From: an uncultured Bacteroidota bacterium
GTDB taxonomy: Bacteria; Bacteroidota; Bacteroidia; Chitinophagales; Chitinophagaceae
Direction of reading: 5' to 3'
NCBI GenBank assembly: GCA_903938445.1
Contig: CAJADG010000039.1
Span: 124,001-188,000 of the forward strand
Length of the DNA: 64,000 nucleotides
Below, in pieces: positions 54,840-63,584 of this stretch (its first letter is position 1; the number at the start of each line of letters is the position of its first letter). The notes under the pieces were generated by a model. The model made no database searches and was not told where the DNA came from. It worked only from the letters and a program-made list of their open reading frames with translations. The translations under genes and the position numbers were made by a program.

Positions 54840-55781
54840 TTAAATATGCTTTGTAATATGATCTAAAACTTGAAACGCAGTTTCGGCCATTTTGTTGCCC
54901 TTATTATCTAATAGCGGATTAATTTCAGTAAACTCAATACAGCATACTTTATTTGTAGCCAGCAAAATATCAAAAATACGCATCACTTCATCTGGCAATA
55001 ATCCATGAGGAACAGGCGTACCCGTGCCATACGAGATATTATCACAGTCCATTGAATCCACATCAAATGAAATATATATTAAATCACAGTTTAATAATTT
55101 TCCAATTGCTTCTTTTACACAAACATCTAATCCACGATATCTTAATTCTTCCACGCGAATAAGTCTAATATTGTTTGTTTCGATAGCATTTTTTTCAGCG
55201 GCTTCAAAATCTCTTACTCCAAAATATATTAAGTGTTCTGGAGTTAATTTAGCTCCATCCACTCCTATATTTTTCATATTTTTCCAATGACCTAATGTAA
55301 TGGCATCTGGCTCATTTACTTTGCACGCTAAATTATCTAAACCCAGTGCAGCAGCTAGTGGCATGCCATGAATATTACCTGAAGGAGAAGTATAAGGAGA
55401 GTGAATATCTGCATGAGCATCAATCCAAATAACACCAATTTTTTTATCTGGATTTGCCGCTTTAATCCCACTCATAGTTCCTAATGCGGATGAATGATCA
55501 CCTGATAAAACAATCGGAAAATATCCTGCAATTAAATTTTCACTCACTGCATCTGCAACTCGCTGACATTGTTCTACTACATATTCAATTCGTTTAGCAA
55601 AATCATGTTTATTCTTATGATAAATACTTTGATTATGCGTCACCACATCTTGAAAAAGATGTTTGTGGAAATAATCATTATTTTGATTAATGGCAGCAAT
55701 CTCAATAGCATCAATTCCCATATCAGAGCCTCTTGTTCCCGCTCCAATGTCTGACCTGTTTTTAATAATCTTGATAGTCAT
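54840..55781 (-). CDS. rocF: Arginase
   Basis: A 313-residue ureohydrolase with all manganese ligands of arginase: H96 in GDHS, D121, H123 and D125 in DAHADIH, D240 and D242 in SFDVDSMD. Substrate contacts NIHGMPLAAALG and the C-terminal CCIEFTEINPLLDNKGNKMA are typical of true arginases rather than agmatinases. It converts L-arginine to ornithine and urea. It sits 12 bases downstream of a methyltransferase gene, so the pair are probably co-transcribed. A DDAH-like enzyme and an AdiC-like permease elsewhere in the window act on related compounds. Confidence 0.93.
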   Translation of the reverse strand: MTIKIIKNRSDIGAGTRGSDMGIDAIEIAAINQNNDYFHKHLFQDVVTHNQSIYHKNKHDFAKRIEYVVEQCQRVADAVSENLIAGYFPIVLSGDHSSALGTMSGIKAANPDKKIGVIWIDAHADIHSPYTSPSGNIHGMPLAAALGLDNLACKVNEPDAITLGHWKNMKNIGVDGAKLTPEHLIYFGVRDFEAAEKNAIETNNIRLIRVEELRYRGLDVCVKEAIGKLLNCDLIYISFDVDSMDCDNISYGTGTPVPHGLLPDEVMRIFDILLATNKVCCIEFTEINPLLDNKGNKMAETAFQVLDHITKHI

Positions 55782-55793
55782 AAGTTGCGTTTA

Positions 55794-56429
55794 TCAAAGA
55801 AATTGTTTTTTCTGAAATAAGATACTTAATATACGAGGTATTGAAGTTCGGTCATCTTCATCAAAATACTCTTTTAACTTTATTAAATTAAACCCATACT
55901 TTGCGGCAGCATCATATAAATCGGTAATGTGATGATTAAAACAATCTACCACTTGCTCCCCGTCTTCAGTATCAAATCTTGCTTTTGAACCCGCATATTG
56001 TTTAAATGGATGTAACTCACCAATATAAACATAACCATTGGCCTTTATACATTTAGCCAAATTCTCAAAGATAGGTTCGATAAATTCAATATGTTCTAAA
56101 ATAAGACTGAAAGTGGCTAGGTCATACTCATATTTTGTAAAATTCCACGCTTGATTGATATCAGCTATTTCAAAATGTACATTTTGTGTTTGCACTTTAG
56201 CCTTTGCTATTTCAATCATGGCAGGAGTCAGATCAACTGCAGTAATATGTTTCGCTTTTGTTTCTAACCAAACCGTATTTTTCCCTGTACCACAGCCAAT
56301 TTCTAAACAAGATTCAAAATGGATATTTGCTAAATTCTCTTTTAAAGAAATAGCTTCTAAATCACGTGTTTTATTTTCATTGGTGTCATATACTTTTGAC
56401 CAAGCATGATACCCTGCTGCTACATTCAT
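55794..56429 (-). CDS. Class I SAM-dependent methyltransferase
   Basis: A 211-residue cytosolic enzyme with a canonical Rossmann-like SAM-binding motif I LEIGCGTGKN (42-51), motif II ITAVDLTPAMIEIAK and a later YIGELHPFKQYAG. It resembles ubiquinone/small-molecule-type methyltransferases without a clear specificity. It lies between the Trp/Tyr-rich protein gene (six bases upstream) and arginase. Confidence 0.85.
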   Translation of the reverse strand: MNVAAGYHAWSKVYDTNENKTRDLEAISLKENLANIHFESCLEIGCGTGKNTVWLETKAKHITAVDLTPAMIEIAKAKVQTQNVHFEIADINQAWNFTKYEYDLATFSLILEHIEFIEPIFENLAKCIKANGYVYIGELHPFKQYAGSKARFDTEDGEQVVDCFNHHITDLYDAAAKYGFNLIKLKEYFDEDDRTSIPRILSILFQKKQFL

Positions 56430-56434
56430 AAAAA

Positions 56435-57355
56435 TTACTGTTCTTTTTTATCTACCTTAAATTGTCTTACTGGCCTAGGAGTTGATGGATTGTTCTGCAC
56501 AGGAGTTGGCGCTGGCTTTACCGGAGCTGGTTTATTGAGTTGCTCTCTTTGTGCTTGCTCATGCATAATAGGCGGCTTGTAAATAAATAAATCATGTCTA
56601 CTATCTACTGTACCGACATGTGTTTTATTTTCATTAATACGTAAAGGTCTAATATTTGTATTTATGTGTTGACGAACCTCATCTGGTCGAGGACCAATAT
56701 TTATAAATGATTTTCCATTATCATGATCACGATAATTATGATTTGGATTTTCATAAGGATTGATTTGTCGATTGATATTAATGTTTACTCGAGTAGAATA
56801 AATAGATCTTCTATTTCTATCCATTATGTATCTATCTAAATCTCTTTGATACATATGTTGTCTAGGAACGAAATTCCAATAAGCCATTGGGGGTGCCCAT
56901 CCATCGCCTACGTTTGTTCCAGGGCCCATTGGTGCCCAGGCATAATAATCATCCACTTCTCCCCAAACTACCCAAGCCGGACCCCATTCATGACCAGGAA
57001 TCCATAACCAACCACGGCCATTTTGGTAAAACCATCTGCCATAATGAAAAGTAGCCCAACCCCAATTATAATTTGAAACCCAAGTCCAACCAACATTGGT
57101 ATAAGCCCAATGTCCGTTTGTGCTGTATGGCTCAAAACCTATTCCTTCATTGGGCATCCATACATATCCATATTGAGGATCAGTAATCCATGTGCCATAA
57201 GGTGTTAAACGATCGTAAAAAGTTTGATAAGTTTGTTCAGTGGGTCCAACTTGCACTTGCTCTACAGTTTCATATCCATTAGTTGCAATTAATAGTGAAG
57301 CACAACCATAATTTAAAAATATGATTGCCAATAAAATTGGTATTACCTTTTTCAT
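56435..57355 (-). CDS. DUF6600-like Trp/Tyr-rich exported protein
   Basis: A 306-residue exported protein with a signal sequence and a weak lipobox NYGC (C18). About residues 45-150 are repeated short strands dominated by W, Y and G: YGTWITDPQYGYVWMP, GHWAYTNVGWTWVSNYNWG, HYGRWFYQNGRGWLWIPGH, EWGPAWVVWGEVDDYYAWAP. This is the pattern of DUF6600/YXWV-type proteins. The rest is basic, N/Q/P-rich and disordered, ending in a K/P-rich tail. Function unknown; possibly a cell-surface binding protein. It is separated from the methyltransferase by five bases. Confidence 0.8.
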   Translation of the reverse strand: MKKVIPILLAIIFLNYGCASLLIATNGYETVEQVQVGPTEQTYQTFYDRLTPYGTWITDPQYGYVWMPNEGIGFEPYSTNGHWAYTNVGWTWVSNYNWGWATFHYGRWFYQNGRGWLWIPGHEWGPAWVVWGEVDDYYAWAPMGPGTNVGDGWAPPMAYWNFVPRQHMYQRDLDRYIMDRNRRSIYSTRVNININRQINPYENPNHNYRDHDNGKSFINIGPRPDEVRQHINTNIRPLRINENKTHVGTVDSRHDLFIYKPPIMHEQAQREQLNKPAPVKPAPTPVQNNPSTPRPVRQFKVDKKEQ

Positions 57356-57416
57356 AAAATAGAATTTGATGACTTGCTACTTAAAGGTAGAAGATAATTT
57401 GTCAAAAAAAACTTAA

Positions 57417-57448
57417 AAAAAATCCACCTATTTTATTAGATGGATTTT
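57417..57448 (-). terminator. Putative terminator after PhnA-like gene
   Basis: AAAATCCA (57419-57426) and TGGATTTT (57441-57448) form the outer stem, extended by CTA/TAG with one mismatch, around a TTTTAT loop. A long T run follows on the minus strand. It is 17 bases past the stop at 57465. Confidence 0.65.
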
Positions 57449-57464
57449 GAATGGAAAAAATTAT

Positions 57465-58031
57465 TTAAACTGACTTTTTAACATATTTAGTAAGGATCAC
57501 AATGGTATCTCCATTTACCTTTCCTTCAATTTGTTCAGCGTTATCTGGCACTAATCTAATTTTACGTACAATAGTTCCCTTTGGTGCCATAAAGTTTGCA
57601 CCCTTCACATTTAATTGTTGTGTTAAAACAATGGTATCACCGTTTTCTAATAATGTTCCGTTACTATCAACATGTTTATCGGCAACCTGATAAGCTGACT
57701 CTGCCCAAGTAACCACTGTTTCATCTAATTCAACTGAAGTTAAAATTTCATTTGCCCATTCTTGGTCTTTTACACCAAATAATATTCTATAACTCAAAGC
57801 TTGCACACTTGGTTCTGTATTCCAAATACTTCCAGCTAAACATTGCCAATGACTTCCGGCATCAGCTCCTTCTAAAATTGATAAACACTGATCGCACAAT
57901 GCAACTTCATTTTCAATTACATCACTGTTTTTTGGACTCACTGCAAATGCATGTGCAGCCTCATTTGTTGCACAAAGTTCACATAAGCCTTGCGCTCTTT
58001 CTTTAAGTGTATTGGAAAGCCTTGATTTCAT
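57465..58031 (-). CDS. PhnA/YjdM-like zinc-ribbon protein
   Basis: The frame opens at 58052 but the ATG at 58031 gives the family's usual N-terminus, MKSRLSNTLKERAQGLCELC, and 188 residues. N-terminal zinc ribbon cysteines (CELC...CDQC) and the C-terminal PhnA domain with DSNGTLLENGDTIVLTQQLN, VKGANFMAPKGTIVRKIRLV and DTIVILTKYVKK match YjdM (formerly PhnA). Despite the name, its link to phosphonates is doubtful: it is co-named with, but separate from, phosphonoacetate hydrolase. It lies 43 kb from the PhnO-like gene. Confidence 0.88.
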   Translation of the reverse strand: MKSRLSNTLKERAQGLCELCATNEAAHAFAVSPKNSDVIENEVALCDQCLSILEGADAGSHWQCLAGSIWNTEPSVQALSYRILFGVKDQEWANEILTSVELDETVVTWAESAYQVADKHVDSNGTLLENGDTIVLTQQLNVKGANFMAPKGTIVRKIRLVPDNAEQIEGKVNGDTIVILTKYVKKSV

Positions 58032-58107
58032 AATTGTAAATTTTTGATGCAATGCAAGAATGCGCGCAAATTTACAATTTATTAGTGGTTATGAAAAGTA
58101 ATGAAGC

Positions 58108-60660
58108 TTATTTAATTTTGATTCTCCAACCCATATAAAACATTCGTCCTGTCGTAGGTCCCCAAATCAAAGATGCATCAAAGTAGGGGCTAAATGGTTG
58201 ATCAGCATAAACAATGGTATTGGCCTGGAAGAAATTTGAAATATTCTCAACACCAGCATACATATCCATTGGATGGTGCTTTCCAAATGTTTTACTTATT
58301 TGCGCATTCATTAAATAATAGCTAGGAGAAGAAGTTGGTAAAGCAGCGAAAGTTGGATAATCAATATTGTTTACTATACGCTTACTTCCATTATAGGTGA
58401 TGGTATAATTAAACTTCCATTCATCAGCTGTTGCATAGTCAACACTTAAAAATGCTCTATTCTTAGCAATAAATGGTCTTGACTTTAACTGACCATTATA
58501 AGTTTGCTCTACATCAAAATATCTATAAGCAAGACGGATATCAAATTTTTTTACAGGCGAGAAATTCAACTCAGATTGTAAGCTATTTGAAAATGATTCC
58601 CCTTTTAGATTATAAAATTTAAGTTGCTTTGCGGATTCAATATCTACAATAACCTGATTGGTAAAATCATTTCTAAAATAATCCAAACCAATCGTAGCTG
58701 CGTTTCCAAATAGCGTAAATTTTTGATCCAGGCTTATTCCTTTGTTCCAAGCAATTTCGGGCATCAATCCATAAGCACCGCCAGCAGCACTTGGGGTTAT
58801 GGAAATTTGTCTTGAGCTTACAAACGCACTATTATTCTCAGCAAAAATATTTGCAGTTCTTTGTCCTCTACCCGCACTCAATCTAAATACAGTCCCGATG
58901 ATAGGTTCATATCTTGCGTTTAATCTTGGTGTTATAAAACTACCGTATATATTATTGTTGTCTCCTCTCAAACCCAATACAGCACTAAATACTTCATTTG
59001 GTGTATAGGTGTATTCAAAAAACGCCCCAGGCACTATTTCTTTTCTTGAATAGTTAGACAAGTTGAAATTTTCTTGGTACTTATCGTATTGAAAACTTAA
59101 TCCAGTTCTAAATTTATGAATCGTTGAGTTGATAATAGATTGATAAATTAAATTACTATAAAAACTTTGTTGCTTAGCATTATAATTTGTTTGTCCAAAA
59201 TAAGAGGCTTGTTGAAAATCTGCTGCATCTATTTGCAAGCCAATGCTTTTATATTTTTGTTGTGGAAACACATAGCCCATTTTTCCGAAAAATTCATAGC
59301 GCTGCGTGTTGATAGATAATCCATAATGATTTTGAGTATACTTATCCTTTGCTTCATCAAAATCAACCTGACCACCTAATTTATTATCATTTAAAATTTT
59401 AAATCCGAATTGCCCTAACACTCCTTTGCTATTATCGAATTTATAGCGATTCACTAAGCTCAATTCATTGCCAATAGGCAAATCTTTAAAGCCGTCATTG
59501 TTCATGTCTACTGAATTGTGTAATAAATTATCATGCAATAATAATCCTGTAGACCACTTAGCATTTAATTTGGTTGCTAGGTTTAAATTCAAATCTGTTT
59601 TACCTAAATCATTCACATAAATATTACCCAATAAATTTTCTGCAGATTCTGGTTTTTTTAATTCCACATTAATTTGCCCAGCAATACTTTCATATCCATT
59701 GGCAACCGAACCTACACCCTTTGTTAATTGTATGCTTTCAATCCAAGGACCCGCAATTGAATTCAAGCCCAAGGGTGTAGCTAAACCTCTAGGGCCAGGA
59801 AGGTTCTCAACCGTAAGCTGCGTATAGTTTCCAGACAATCCTAATAATTGAATTTGTTTAGAACCTGTTACTGCATCATTATAAGAAACATCTACACTAG
59901 GATTGGTTTCAAAACTTTCACTCAAATTACAACAAGCGGCTTTTAGCAATTCAGTGCCCGTCATTACTTGAGTACGTATAGGATTTAAATAAGGAATAAA
60001 ACTTCCTAATTGTCTGCTAAATACAGTGACTTCATTTAATTGGCCTTTTGTTGCCAATACAATTTTTAAATCATTGGCATGGATAATTGAAATAGTGTCG
60101 GCTTTATATCCAGTGTAGCTAACCACTAATCTTTGACTCGTGGCATTCATATGAATTGCAAATACACCATTAGTGTCTGTCAGTACTCCCGAATTTGTTC
60201 CTAACCAAAATACACTTGCGCTAGAAAGAGGTTCAAATTTTCCTTTGGTATTGTCTTGCAAAACAACGCCCTTTACAATCGTTTCCACATTGACTCCTGC
60301 TTTTTCTTCCTCTTCTAATTCACGATAGTGACAGCAAGCAGGCAATTCCTTGTAAATAATATCTTTTGCTTTTTGATCTTCAAGATCATGGCCTACTAAT
60401 AAAATTTTACTTTTTATTTTATCTAGGCCAACAATCGTTGAGTCATATTCTAGCGTTAGCATTTTAGTATCCTCATCCCAAACACCCAATTTTACACCTT
60501 TTATTTTCACCGCTAATTCAATTCTAGCCTTACATTGCTCACAGGCACCAAATACTTTAAAATGAGTTGTACTTGAATGTATGTTTTTTGCATCTTGAGC
60601 AATAACATTAATGTTGGCAAAAGCCAAGAACATAACTAATATAAAAATTCCTTTTCTCAC
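58108..60660 (-). CDS. TonB-dependent receptor with N-terminal HMA-like metal-binding domain
   Basis: An 850-residue outer membrane receptor starting at a GTG codon (60660); no ATG lies in a better place. After the signal peptide (to VIAQ, residue 22) comes a heavy-metal-associated-like domain (about 32-100) with C40-x-x-C43 in GACEQCKARIE, then LPACCHYRE with C109, C110 and H111, a CarboxypepD_reg-like domain, a plug containing a second CC pair (AACCNLSESFETNPS) and a barrel ending GWRIKIK. Both cysteine pairs suggest ligation of a soft metal such as copper. The metal is inferred, and no metal regulator gene is adjacent. Confidence 0.9.
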   Translation of the reverse strand: MRKGIFILVMFLAFANINVIAQDAKNIHSSTTHFKVFGACEQCKARIELAVKIKGVKLGVWDEDTKMLTLEYDSTIVGLDKIKSKILLVGHDLEDQKAKDIIYKELPACCHYRELEEEEKAGVNVETIVKGVVLQDNTKGKFEPLSSASVFWLGTNSGVLTDTNGVFAIHMNATSQRLVVSYTGYKADTISIIHANDLKIVLATKGQLNEVTVFSRQLGSFIPYLNPIRTQVMTGTELLKAACCNLSESFETNPSVDVSYNDAVTGSKQIQLLGLSGNYTQLTVENLPGPRGLATPLGLNSIAGPWIESIQLTKGVGSVANGYESIAGQINVELKKPESAENLLGNIYVNDLGKTDLNLNLATKLNAKWSTGLLLHDNLLHNSVDMNNDGFKDLPIGNELSLVNRYKFDNSKGVLGQFGFKILNDNKLGGQVDFDEAKDKYTQNHYGLSINTQRYEFFGKMGYVFPQQKYKSIGLQIDAADFQQASYFGQTNYNAKQQSFYSNLIYQSIINSTIHKFRTGLSFQYDKYQENFNLSNYSRKEIVPGAFFEYTYTPNEVFSAVLGLRGDNNNIYGSFITPRLNARYEPIIGTVFRLSAGRGQRTANIFAENNSAFVSSRQISITPSAAGGAYGLMPEIAWNKGISLDQKFTLFGNAATIGLDYFRNDFTNQVIVDIESAKQLKFYNLKGESFSNSLQSELNFSPVKKFDIRLAYRYFDVEQTYNGQLKSRPFIAKNRAFLSVDYATADEWKFNYTITYNGSKRIVNNIDYPTFAALPTSSPSYYLMNAQISKTFGKHHPMDMYAGVENISNFFQANTIVYADQPFSPYFDASLIWGPTTGRMFYMGWRIKIK

Positions 60661-60689
60661 AATGTAAAGGTAGACAGGAAAGAAGTCAC

Positions 60690-61880
60690 TTATTTGCGTC
60701 TTCCGAAAGATTTTTTATGAGCTTGCTTAGGTGCATAGGCTGGTGTAGGCCCAAATTCCTCCGGAACGGCTCCTTTTAACACTGGCGCCCCTAATAACTC
60801 CTCGATGGTTGCAAATTTGGATTGCTCTTTTTCACCAATTAAGGTAAATGCGGTTCCTGTGGTGGCTGCTCTAGCAGTACGGCCAATTCTGTGAATATAA
60901 TCCTCCCCATCATTAGGGACATCATAGTTAATGACTAAATCAATATCATCTATATCAATACCTCTACTTAAAATATCTGTGGCTACAAGAATATTCGTTT
61001 TTTGATTTCTAAAATCTTGTAAATATTGTTCTCTACTTTTTTGATCTAAGTCGGAATGAATTTCTTCTGCTGCTAATTTTGCTCTTTTTAATTCAGCCGT
61101 CAATACTTTTACATTTTGTTTTTTAGAACAAAAAACAATCACCTTTGTAAATTTTTTAGAACGAAGCATGTCTTTGATAATGGGCACTTTTTGCGCTTCA
61201 TACACCACAAATGCTTTTTGAACTATTTGTTCAGGCGGCTTTGAAATGGCAATATTAATTTCAACAGGATCTCTTAAAATTTTCTTGGACAACTCACGCA
61301 TTTTAACAGGCATGGTTGCAGAGAATAATAAGTTCTGTCTTTCCTTTGGCAAGAACGTAATAATTTTTGCAAGATCATCACTAAAGCCCATATCTAGCAT
61401 TCTATCCGCTTCGTCTAATACTAAATACTTTAATCCCTTCAACTTCACATAGCCCATATTTAAATGCGCAATCATTCTGCCTGGAGTACAAACAACAATA
61501 TCTACACCGCTTGTTAATGCTTTCTTTTCCGCAGTAAATGAATTTCCATCTCCTCCTCCATACACCGCAATAGAACTAACATCGGTAAAATAAGAAAGTC
61601 CTTCGATGCTTTCCGCAATTTGTATTGCCAACTCACGCGTAGGCACAATCACCATTGCATTAATATCACCTGCCGTATGTGGCATGGTTAATAAACGATG
61701 TAATAAGGGTAATAAAAAAGCAGCAGTTTTACCCGTGCCTGTTTGTGCAGCAGCTATAATATCCTTGCCCTCTAAAATGGGCACCATAACTTGTTGTTGA
61801 ACCGGCGTGGCGTTTTCATAACCCATCGCATCAATCCCTTCTAATATTCTTTCATCCAGCCCTAAATCAATAAATTTCAA
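60690..61880 (-). CDS. RhlE-type DEAD-box RNA helicase
   Basis: The frame extends to a TTG at 61916, but the family usually starts MKFxDLGL, which here is the TTG at 61880 (MKFIDLGLDERILEGIDAMG); this start gives 396 residues. Helicase motifs in order: Q-motif ATPVQQQV, AQTGTGKT, PTRELAIQ, DEADRMLD, SATMP, HRIGRTARA. The short basic tail is typical of RhlE. These proteins unwind RNA duplexes, for example in ribosome assembly and at low temperature. It is 29 bases upstream of the HMA-TonB receptor gene in the same direction. Confidence 0.93.
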   Translation of the reverse strand: MKFIDLGLDERILEGIDAMGYENATPVQQQVMVPILEGKDIIAAAQTGTGKTAAFLLPLLHRLLTMPHTAGDINAMVIVPTRELAIQIAESIEGLSYFTDVSSIAVYGGGDGNSFTAEKKALTSGVDIVVCTPGRMIAHLNMGYVKLKGLKYLVLDEADRMLDMGFSDDLAKIITFLPKERQNLLFSATMPVKMRELSKKILRDPVEINIAISKPPEQIVQKAFVVYEAQKVPIIKDMLRSKKFTKVIVFCSKKQNVKVLTAELKRAKLAAEEIHSDLDQKSREQYLQDFRNQKTNILVATDILSRGIDIDDIDLVINYDVPNDGEDYIHRIGRTARAATTGTAFTLIGEKEQSKFATIEELLGAPVLKGAVPEEFGPTPAYAPKQAHKKSFGRRK

Positions 61881-61937
61881 AATAACTTGTTTTTCTAATA
61901 AGTTATAAAGATACAACTAATTAAAGGGATGAGTATT

Positions 61938-63464
61938 TTACAATATTTTAGAAAGTACATTCAACTTTTGTTCTGTTGGCAGTCGAACCACCTGCGACTT
62001 GGTATCCAATTGAATGATTTGCTTTGACTCTTTGGTATAAACTGGCCAATTTAATAATGCGGCTCCATTTGGATTGCCTGTTTTAGCAAAGTTGCTCCAA
62101 TAGCTAGACATTTGATCTGCTAATTCAAAATCGGCTTTTGTAAAAGGACGATTGTTAACGGTATGTAAATTATTATACGCATAAGGAACTTCGCCAGTAT
62201 GGAAAGCACCAAAATCATTTGCTGGAGAGGAAGGTGGAAGTTTACGATTAAAACTATACACATAAATAGGTGCCTTGCCATGTTCTGATTGCAAACTTGC
62301 CCAAGTATAACCTTGCACACCAAATGTTTGATCACGACTTAAATCACCTTGCGACGCTGCAGCAATCGCATCATTTGTTGCAGGATATTGTGATAATAAT
62401 TTTTCAGCATTAGCACCAAATTGCTTTTTAATATCTTCTTCAAATTGTTTGGCAGGTACTGGTGGTCCCATAATTTTGTCGTCTAAGTTCCAACCAAGTA
62501 TAGTAGGAATATCATTTTGTTTTCCGTTTAAATAAGTTTGCAACATAGAAGTAGGAACCACATACCCATCTTCGAATGGGCCAATCGCTCCAGGATTTGC
62601 ATTTAAAATTTCATCGGCAGATTTTACTCTTAAGTCCGCGATTGAATTACATCCTAAGGATTTTGCAAAATCAATTCCAGTTGCTTCTGCTTGAGGTAAA
62701 TGCATTGCAGGTCGAATTGAACTTGGTAAAATACTTCCACCACTTTCTGCAATAGCTCCATGTATTAATCCTTTAGCTAATGGAGACGCTGCTAAAAAAT
62801 TAACCGCAAATGCACCAGCAGATTGCCCGGCAATAGTAACCCTACTAGGATCTCCGCCAAATGAAGCAATATTTTCTTTTACCCATTTTAATGCAGCAAT
62901 CATATCCAATAATGCATAATTGCCCGAGGTTTTATTTGCGGATTCTTTACTTAGTTCTGGATGTGCTAAAAATCCAAATACACCCACTCTATAATTAATA
63001 GTTACAAAAACAATATCTTTTTTGGCCATGGCAGTTCCATCATAAATGGCACAACCTGCGCCACCGGTTCTAAAGCCACCACCATAAATATATACGAGTA
63101 CCGCTTTTTTAGTAGTTGATTTTTTAGGCGCCCATACATTTAAATATAAACAGTCTTCGCCAATAGGTTCTTTTGGAATTAAATATTCTTCGGACCAACA
63201 CATAAAAGGAACTGGTGGCGCTTGTACAGGACTTGCACCAAATGCAACACATTTTTTCACACCATTCCAAGGCGTCACTGGCTGCGGTGCTTTCCAACGT
63301 AAATCACCCACAGGAGGAGCTGCAAAAGGGATTCCTTTAAAAACTTGGATACCATTATTATCAAGACCACTTACTTTCCCGGAAGTAGTTTTGACAATAG
63401 GAGTTTGGGCAACTAACATAAATGGAGTTAATAAAAATAACAAGAATGACTTTTTCATATTCAT
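61938..63464 (-). CDS. Type-B carboxylesterase
   Basis: A 508-residue alpha/beta-hydrolase with a signal peptide ending in LVAQ (residue 20; an ATG two codons later is equally good). Family blocks: VSGLDNNGIQVFKGIPFAAP, EDCLYLNVWAP, oxyanion YIYGGGF, nucleophile elbow GQSAGAFA with S215, and catalytic histidine in FHTGEVPY. It hydrolyses carboxylic esters, probably in the periplasm. It lies 57 bases before the helicase start, same direction, and divergent from the pirin gene. Confidence 0.92.
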   Translation of the reverse strand: MNMKKSFLLFLLTPFMLVAQTPIVKTTSGKVSGLDNNGIQVFKGIPFAAPPVGDLRWKAPQPVTPWNGVKKCVAFGASPVQAPPVPFMCWSEEYLIPKEPIGEDCLYLNVWAPKKSTTKKAVLVYIYGGGFRTGGAGCAIYDGTAMAKKDIVFVTINYRVGVFGFLAHPELSKESANKTSGNYALLDMIAALKWVKENIASFGGDPSRVTIAGQSAGAFAVNFLAASPLAKGLIHGAIAESGGSILPSSIRPAMHLPQAEATGIDFAKSLGCNSIADLRVKSADEILNANPGAIGPFEDGYVVPTSMLQTYLNGKQNDIPTILGWNLDDKIMGPPVPAKQFEEDIKKQFGANAEKLLSQYPATNDAIAAASQGDLSRDQTFGVQGYTWASLQSEHGKAPIYVYSFNRKLPPSSPANDFGAFHTGEVPYAYNNLHTVNNRPFTKADFELADQMSSYWSNFAKTGNPNGAALLNWPVYTKESKQIIQLDTKSQVVRLPTEQKLNVLSKIL

Positions 63465-63584
63465 AAGTTATGGTTGGCGAATTAGACAATCGGTTAATCA
63501 ATTTACGCATTAAAATGCAAGAATTTATAAAGCTTATTCGATTTTTGAAATAATTATGCCGAAATTTGTACTCTAAATTTTTTT

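Noticed and set aside
57465-58031. PhnA-like gene as part of the phosphonate module
   Set aside because: It is over 40 kb from the PhnO-like gene, and the family's role in phosphonate use is doubtful, so it is described separately.
58108-60660. Siderophore or vitamin B12 receptor identity for the HMA-containing receptor
   Set aside because: No siderophore- or cobalamin-specific feature or riboswitch is seen; only the metal-type cysteines are visible.
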